Shown: positions 59,055-64,000 of the stretch, piece by piece
Numbering within the stretch: the first letter of the stretch is position 1
How the letters are laid out: each line of letters starts with the position of its first letter
From: Candidatus Nanopelagicales bacterium
Lineage (GTDB): Bacteria > Actinomycetota > Actinomycetes > S36-B12 > GCA-2699445
DNA length: 64,000 bases
Assembly: GCA_037045355.1 (NCBI GenBank)
Contig: JBAOHO010000022.1
Span: forward strand, 51,228 to 115,227
Reading direction: 5' to 3'
Translations under genes and position numbers: made by a program
Notes under the pieces: model-generated
The model's input: the letters and a program-made list of their open reading frames with translations, nothing else
Told to the model about the DNA's origin: nothing
Database searches by the model: none

Positions 59055-59766
59055 GCCCGACACAGTTGAGCCCGACACAGTTGAGCCCGACACAGTTCAC
59101 TCCGACGCCATCGCGTCCGAGACGGTCGACTCCGACACGGCTGAGCCCGATGTGATCGACCTGCGCGAGCGAATTCCGACAGAACAGTCGAACCCCGCGG
59201 GTTCCACTCCGACAAGGGAACTGCCCCTGGGGGCCCCATCGTTGTCCGCGGCGTTGGAGGCCTTGCTGCTCCTCGCCGATGAGCCGCAGCCGGCCGTCAT
59301 GCTCGCCGAAGTGGTGGGCAGGCCCGAAGTCGAGGTGGAGAGTTGCCTCGCGGAGTTGGCGATGCAATACCTGGGCGACGGCCGTGGCATCGAGTTGCGA
59401 CGAGTGGACTCCGGCTGGCGCTTCTACACGGCCGCGAGTTGCCGCGAACTCATCACCCGCTACGTCACCGATGGCCGCCAGTCCCGACTGTCCCAGGCCG
59501 CACTCGAGACGTTGGCGATCATCGCCTACCGCCAACCGGTCAGTCGGGCGCAAGTCGGGGCCGTGCGGGGAGTCAATCCCGACGGTGTGATCAAGACGTT
59601 GCAGGCTCGCGGACTCATCACCGAGGAGTCCGGAGGCGAGCACGTCACGCGGTTCGTGACCACCGACTACTTCCTCGATCGAATGGGCCTGGATTCGCTG
59701 TCGGAACTCCCGCCGATCGCGGACCACCTTCCCGACCTGGGCTCCCTGGATGACCTCATCGACTGA
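59038..59766 (+). CDS. scpB: Segregation and condensation protein B with repetitive N-terminus
   Basis: A 242-residue winged-helix protein. ATG 59038 has GAGGAG 10 nt upstream and overlaps the scpA stop by 17 nt. The first 60 residues are acidic repeats (V-E-P-D-T units). The conserved ScpB core runs from about residue 65 (LSAALEALLLLADEPQPAVMLAEVVG) to 235, including AALETLAIIAYRQPVSRAQV and GRPNVLGTT-type sites replaced here by ESGGEHVTRFVTTDYFLDRMGL. With ScpA and SMC it compacts and segregates the chromosome. It overlaps rluB by 17 nt. Confidence 0.9.
   Translation: MSDSVEPDTVEPDTVEPDTVHSDAIASETVDSDTAEPDVIDLRERIPTEQSNPAGSTPTRELPLGAPSLSAALEALLLLADEPQPAVMLAEVVGRPEVEVESCLAELAMQYLGDGRGIELRRVDSGWRFYTAASCRELITRYVTDGRQSRLSQAALETLAIIAYRQPVSRAQVGAVRGVNPDGVIKTLQARGLITEESGGEHVTRFVTTDYFLDRMGLDSLSELPPIADHLPDLGSLDDLID
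59050..59094 (+). repeat. 15-bp tandem repeats at the scpA/scpB junction
   Basis: Three identical copies of GTTGAGCCCGACACA at 59050-59064, 59065-59079 and 59080-59094 encode the V-E-P-D-T repeats at the ScpB N-terminus. The first copy contains the scpA stop codon. Confidence 0.85.
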
Positions 59767-60505
59767 CGGCGAACGCCTGCAGAAGGCCCTCGCCCGAGCC
59801 GGTCTGGGCAGTCGCCGCGCGTGCGAGCTCATCATCGAATCCGGACGCGTCAGCGTGAACGGCCGTCCCGTGCGCGCGCAAGGAGTGCGGGTGTCCCCGG
59901 ACGACGAGATCCGAGTCGATGGAGACCTACTGCCGCGCAACGAGGACCTTGTCGTCCTGATGATCAACAAGCCGACCGGAGTCATGTCCGCCATGTCCGA
60001 CGACCGGGGGCGCCCCTGCCTGGATCAGTTCGTCGCGGATCGTCCCGAGCGGCTGTTCCATGTCGGGCGCCTCGACGCCGACACGTCCGGGCTGCTGCTG
60101 CTCACGAATGACGGCGAGTTGGCACATCGGCTCGCCCATCCCCGCCATGAAGTGGCCAAGACCTACCGGGCAACGGTCCCCGGCCCCGTCAACAAGGGCG
60201 TCGCCCGGACCCTCACCACCGGGATCGACCTGGACGACGGACCTGCGGCGGCGGATGCGTTTCGCGTCGTCAGCAGTCATGGCGACCGGGCCATCGTCGA
60301 GATCACCTTGCACCAAGGACGTAATCGGATCGTCCGACGCATGTTGGCTGCCGCCGGACACCCCGTGATCGACCTGGTGCGCCTGAGCGTGGGTCCACTG
60401 CGCCTCGATGGGCTGCGGCCCGGGCGTGTGCGGCAACTGACCCAGCGACAGGTGCGCGACCTCTACGCGGCGACTGATCCCGCGGGTGCAGAGCAAGGCG
60501 GCTGA
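59750..60505 (+). CDS. rluB: rRNA large-subunit pseudouridine synthase B-type
   Basis: A 251-residue RsuA/RluB family enzyme. The S4 domain (ERLQKALARAGLGSRRACELIIESGRVSVNG) comes first, then the catalytic domain with Asp in GRLDADTSGLLLLTNDGEL and the C-terminal HQGRNRIVRRMLAAAGHPV block. By similarity it converts a uridine near position 2605 of 23S rRNA. It overlaps scpB by 17 nt. The order scpA-scpB-rluB-aroH-cmk-der is shared with Streptomyces. Confidence 0.9.
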   Translation: MTSSTDGERLQKALARAGLGSRRACELIIESGRVSVNGRPVRAQGVRVSPDDEIRVDGDLLPRNEDLVVLMINKPTGVMSAMSDDRGRPCLDQFVADRPERLFHVGRLDADTSGLLLLTNDGELAHRLAHPRHEVAKTYRATVPGPVNKGVARTLTTGIDLDDGPAAADAFRVVSSHGDRAIVEITLHQGRNRIVRRMLAAAGHPVIDLVRLSVGPLRLDGLRPGRVRQLTQRQVRDLYAATDPAGAEQGG

Positions 60506-60536
60506 CCACTACGCTGGCGGCGGACAAGGAGGTCCT

Positions 60537-60899
60537 GTGGCGCTGCGCGGAATCAGGGGAGCCACGCATCTCATCGCCGACGATGCAGACGAGATGCGTG
60601 ATGCAGTAGTCGAACTCCTCACCGTCATGTTGCGGCGCAACGACATCACCGCAGACGACATCATCAGCGTCATCTTCACCGCGACCCCCGACCTGTCCTG
60701 CGCCTTCCCGGCGGCAGCTGCCCGAGATGTCGGTTTCACCGATGTGCCCCTGCTGTGCGCGAGTGAGATCGGCGTCGCAGGCGCCCTGCCGCGCGCGGTC
60801 CGGGTCTTGATGCACGCTGACCTGGACGTGCCCCGAGCCGATATCCAACACGTCTACCTGCGCGGCGCCGAAGTCCTGCGCCGGGACCTCGCCCAATGA
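60537..60899 (+). CDS. aroH: Monofunctional chorismate mutase, AroH class
   Basis: A 120-residue trimeric chorismate mutase that forms prephenate for Phe and Tyr. GTG 60537 has AAGGAGG just upstream. The AroH residues are visible: Arg in RGIRGATH, the ATPDLSCAFPAAAAR segment, RVLMH and HVYLRGAEVLRRDL with its Tyr and Arg. The overlap with cmk is 4 nt (ATGA). The prephenate dehydrogenase gene that follows in Streptomyces is not present here. Confidence 0.9.
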   Translation: MALRGIRGATHLIADDADEMRDAVVELLTVMLRRNDITADDIISVIFTATPDLSCAFPAAAARDVGFTDVPLLCASEIGVAGALPRAVRVLMHADLDVPRADIQHVYLRGAEVLRRDLAQ

Positions 60900-61600
60900 G
60901 CGAACGTCCGTTGGTGGTCGCCGTCGACGGTCCCAGCGGTTCTGGCAAGTCGAGTGTGGCCAAAGGCGTGGCGACGAGATTCGGCTATCGCTACCTCGAC
61001 ACCGGGGCCATGTACCGCGCGGCCACCTGGCTGGTGCTGGAACGTGGTGCCGATCCGTCGGACCCGAGGGCCGTTCGGGCGCTGCTCACTGACATGGACA
61101 TCATCAGTGGCACCGATCCCGAGAACCCGACGATCCGGATCGCCGGCGTCGATGTCGGAGGGCCCATCAGGGGAACTCGGGTGACCGACTCAGTAAGTGC
61201 GGTCAGTGCAGTACCCGACGTGCGGGCACTCCTGAGACGCCTCCAACGCGCTGAGGTCTCCCAGGCCATCGCGTCTGGTCACGGGATCGTCGTCGAGGGT
61301 CGGGACATTGGCACCGAGGTGCTTCCCGATGCGGACGTCAAGGTGTTCCTGACCGCCGACCCCGCAGTGCGGGCAGCTCGCCGCGCGGCCCAGGACGCCC
61401 AGGAACGACGGCCCTCTTCTGGTGTGGAAGCCACGGAGGAGGCCCTGCGGGAACGCGACCGCAAGGACAGCACTCGGACTCATTCACCGCTGCGGATGCA
61501 CGATGACGCAACTCTCGTCGACGCGACCGACATGGACCTCGCCCAGACCATCGATGCGGTCGCCTTGTTGGTGCTGAGTGTTCGGGAGGAATCGCGGTGA
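60896..61600 (+). CDS. cmk: Cytidylate kinase
   Basis: A 234-residue kinase for CMP and dCMP. The P-loop [17 protein letters not shown], the substrate-binding [13 protein letters not shown] and the [37 protein letters not shown] block are intact, as is the [11 protein letters not shown] lid end. It overlaps aroH and der by 4 nt each. Confidence 0.94.
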   Translation: MSERPLVVAVDGPSGSGKSSVAKGVATRFGYRYLDTGAMYRAATWLVLERGADPSDPRAVRALLTDMDIISGTDPENPTIRIAGVDVGGPIRGTRVTDSVSAVSAVPDVRALLRRLQRAEVSQAIASGHGIVVEGRDIGTEVLPDADVKVFLTADPAVRAARRAAQDAQERRPSSGVEATEEALRERDRKDSTRTHSPLRMHDDATLVDATDMDLAQTIDAVALLVLSVREESR

Positions 61601-63054
61601 AGGAATCCGAACCGATCCCGGTCGTCGACCCCGGTGACCGGGAGTGGTTCGTCGACGCCCCGGACACCGATCTTGAGAACGCGGCGGAGCGCGCCGCGCA
61701 TGAGGAGTGGATCGACGAGGACTTCGAGACCGAGGCGGACGAGTACCTGCCGGTGGTGGCGGTCGTTGGACGACCCAATGTCGGTAAGTCGACGCTCGTG
61801 AACCGCATCCTCGGACGTCGCGAAGCCGTCGTCGAGGACGTCCCGGGTGTCACGCGTGATCGCGTGTCGTACCGCGCGAATTGGGCTGGTCGCGACTTCA
61901 TGCTCATGGACACCGGCGGTTGGGACAACGCGGCAGTGGGAAGGGGAGCCTCAGTGTCGCTCCAAGCCGAACGCGCTATCCGCGATGCGGATGTGACGAT
62001 GTTCGTCGTCGATGCCACAGTCGGCCCCACCGCCGCCGATGAACAGGTGGTACGGATTCTGCGCCGTTCGCAGAAGCCGGTGCTTCTGGTGGCGAACAAG
62101 GCGGACAACACTGCCACCGAGACGGAGGCCGCGAGCCTGTGGTCGCTCGGTCTGGGTGAACCTAGGGCAGTGTCCGCGCTGCATGGGCGAGGGAGTGGCG
62201 ACCTGCTGGACGAGGTGGTCGCACTGCTTCCTGACGAGGGCCGCCGAGTCCCGGCCGTCGGGCTGCACCGGATTGCTCTGATCGGCCGGCCCAATGTCGG
62301 GAAGTCGAGTCTGTTGAATCGGCTTGCCGGTGATACTCGCACGGTGGTCCACGATGTCGCGGGCACGACAGTCGATCCAGTCGACGAAGTGGTCGTGATC
62401 GATGGCACCGAGTGGTTGTTCGTGGACACCGCCGGCATCCGTAGGCGGGTTCGCGAGGCATCGGGTCACGAGTTCTACGCGAGCATCCGCACGCACGCCG
62501 CGCTCGAACGCGCGGAGGTGGGCGTGGTCGTCCTCGATGCAGCCGTGCCGTTGGCCGAGCAGGATCAGCGGATCATCTCGATGGTCGTCGACGCAGGCCG
62601 AGCGCTGGTGCTGGCCTTCAACAAGTGGGATCTGGTCGATGAGGAACGGCGTCATCACTTGGAACGTGAACTGGACCGAGACCTGCACCAAGTCTCGTGG
62701 GCACCACGGGTCAACGTCTCGGCTCTGACCGGCCGTCGTGTCGACCGTTTGACGATCGCCCTCGAGACCGCGCTTCAGGGATGGCAGACACGAGTCAGTA
62801 CGGGGCGATTAAATGCGTTCCTGAAGGAGTTGGTGGCTGCGCATCCCCATCCTGTGCGCGGTGGCAAGCAACCCAAGATCCTGTTCGGAACCCAGGCGGG
62901 AACTGGACCACCGACCTTCGTGTTGTTCACCACCGGGTTCATCGAGGCCGGTTACCGGAGGTTCATCGAACGGCGACTGCGCGAGGAGTTCGGCTTCACG
63001 GGGACTCCGATCCGGATTCAGTTGCGCGTGCGGTCGAAGCGGAAGGACCGGTGA
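61597..63054 (+). CDS. der: Ribosome-associated GTPase Der (EngA)
   Basis: A 485-residue protein with two GTPase domains and a KH-like domain. An acidic leader of about 45 residues is followed by G1 [18 protein letters not shown] and NKAD in the first domain, and [17 protein letters not shown] and NKWD in the second. The KH-like end includes [37 protein letters not shown]. It acts in 50S ribosome assembly. GTG 61597 overlaps cmk by 4 nt (GTGA) and the stop overlaps the next start by one base (TGATG). Confidence 0.95.
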   Translation: MKESEPIPVVDPGDREWFVDAPDTDLENAAERAAHEEWIDEDFETEADEYLPVVAVVGRPNVGKSTLVNRILGRREAVVEDVPGVTRDRVSYRANWAGRDFMLMDTGGWDNAAVGRGASVSLQAERAIRDADVTMFVVDATVGPTAADEQVVRILRRSQKPVLLVANKADNTATETEAASLWSLGLGEPRAVSALHGRGSGDLLDEVVALLPDEGRRVPAVGLHRIALIGRPNVGKSSLLNRLAGDTRTVVHDVAGTTVDPVDEVVVIDGTEWLFVDTAGIRRRVREASGHEFYASIRTHAALERAEVGVVVLDAAVPLAEQDQRIISMVVDAGRALVLAFNKWDLVDEERRHHLERELDRDLHQVSWAPRVNVSALTGRRVDRLTIALETALQGWQTRVSTGRLNAFLKELVAAHPHPVRGGKQPKILFGTQAGTGPPTFVLFTTGFIEAGYRRFIERRLREEFGFTGTPIRIQLRVRSKRKDR

Positions 63055-63887
63055 TGGCGCGGCTTGCTGTCACGGCCGTCTTCGACTCCCCAGTGCGCGA
63101 GGCCAGCGGGCTGTGCACCTTCGATCTGGACGGGGTCGAGCACTTGGCGGTGGTGGGGGACAAGGACTTGACGCTCGCCCACGGCCCGGTGGGTCGTGCC
63201 GGGGTCCCCGATCAATGGAGGGTGTTGAACCTTGATCACTGCCCCGGCATGCCCGACGATGCGGGCCAGTTCGAGGCGGTCGCAGACGCGGGGTCCGGGC
63301 GCCTGCTGATCCTGGGCGAGGAACCGGCAGTGGTCATCTTGCTGGAGGTTGCCACGTGCCGAGTCGCGGCAGTCTGGCATCTGGATGTCAGCGATGACGA
63401 GGAGTTGAGGAAGCTGTGGAACCGGGATCCGAACTCCCGCGGTGAGGGCCTGATACCCGGCAGTGGAGGGCGCCTCCTCGTCATCAAGGAGAAGGATCCC
63501 GTTGTCGCGGTTGAGTTCGCGCCGTCGGCCGCTGACACGCTCGAGGCAGGAACCTTCCCGGTCGCCGGCTCTTGGCAAGCGCCGGAGCCGGGACGACTGG
63601 TGCCGGACCACTGGTCAGCGCTCGAACCGGCTCCTGCCGACATCAGCGACTGCACGCCGGTGGGGGATCGACTGCTCGCCCTGTCGGACCAGGATGCATG
63701 CATCGCCGAGTTGACCAGGAACGACGGTCGCTGGGTGGTGGGGGAGCGCCAGCGCCTCGCCAAATCCGTCCGCAAACCAGAGGGGCTCGCAGTCACCAGG
63801 CAGGGGGTAACGGTGGTGGCCATGGATCGTCGCGAGCTGAGTGGCGCGCTCGTCACAGTTGACCGACCGGATCTGCCGATGGGGTGA
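63054..63887 (+). CDS. Hypothetical protein, probable beta-propeller
   Basis: A 277-residue protein coupled to der by a 1-nt overlap. The sequence is a run of short blade-like strands (REASGLCTFDLDGVEHLAVVGD, EAVADAGSGRLLILGEEP, GEGLIPGSGGRLLVIKEKD, KPEGLAVTRQGVTVVAMD), which suggests a six-bladed propeller such as the SdiA-regulated or phytase-like esterase group. There is no signal peptide, so it is presumably cytoplasmic. No catalytic residues are recognised and no role is assigned. Confidence 0.6.
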   Translation: MARLAVTAVFDSPVREASGLCTFDLDGVEHLAVVGDKDLTLAHGPVGRAGVPDQWRVLNLDHCPGMPDDAGQFEAVADAGSGRLLILGEEPAVVILLEVATCRVAAVWHLDVSDDEELRKLWNRDPNSRGEGLIPGSGGRLLVIKEKDPVVAVEFAPSAADTLEAGTFPVAGSWQAPEPGRLVPDHWSALEPAPADISDCTPVGDRLLALSDQDACIAELTRNDGRWVVGERQRLAKSVRKPEGLAVTRQGVTVVAMDRRELSGALVTVDRPDLPMG

Positions 63888-63928
63888 TCAGCGGCCCTGC
63901 GGGTTCAGGTACTCTGATTTTCGCCGCA

Positions 63929-64000
<72 letters not shown>

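Overview
The window is about 64 kb of GC-rich chromosome from an actinobacterium (Actinomycetota; order not resolvable from the sequence alone). The main evidence is gene order: aroC-aroK-aroB-aroQ-pepQ-efp-nusB, then tlyA, nadK-recN-pyrG-Nudix-xerD and scpA-scpB-rluB-aroH-cmk-der. Typical actinobacterial families support this: TlyA, DUF2510, DUF3467, an ANTAR response regulator, DUF6421 and TIGR03767. Genes are tightly packed, with many 4-nt ATGA or GTGA overlaps and frequent GTG starts.

Layout. 0-7.8 kb: an acyltransferase; a leftward operon of DUF6421, a short-chain dehydrogenase and a threonine aldolase; then a Tat-exported metallophosphoesterase coupled to a small lipoprotein and a membrane protein. 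8-16.1 kb: a type IV pilus cluster (pilA, a very large minor pilin, pilW-like, pilX-like, pilD, pilM, pilN, pilO). 16.1-25.3 kb: shikimate pathway genes, Xaa-Pro peptidase, EF-P, NusB, a tRNA, an ANTAR response regulator and tlyA. 25.3-49.1 kb: accessory DNA between tlyA and nadK, which are neighbours in mycobacteria. It holds a liv-type binding protein; an mdeR-mdeA-mdeB-like cluster for sulfur amino acid to 2-oxobutyrate catabolism; a toxin-antitoxin pair; a MoxR/DUF58/VWA operon; DUF2510 and DUF3467 genes; a rhomboid-like/MprF-like membrane protein; a giant secreted protein with a ricin-type lectin end; and the livHMGF transporter genes. 49.2-64 kb: conserved housekeeping genes from nadK to der, ending in a tRNA-Pro cut by the window edge.

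A notable property of this sequence is that about ten otherwise well-conserved genes are broken by single-base indels, including aroK, aroB, aroQ, pilD, livF and livH, while both halves remain good family members. The giant lectin gene alone has about ten. Residual base-calling errors are the simplest explanation. These genes are annotated below as single loci with the shift positions given.

The strongest candidates for little-described biology are the DUF6421/SDR/threonine aldolase operon, in which DUF6421 carries an amidotransferase-like N-terminus; the giant PKD-plus-lectin secreted protein; the mde-like cluster in an actinobacterium; and a LivH permease with a secreted carboxypeptidase-regulatory-like domain fused in front.
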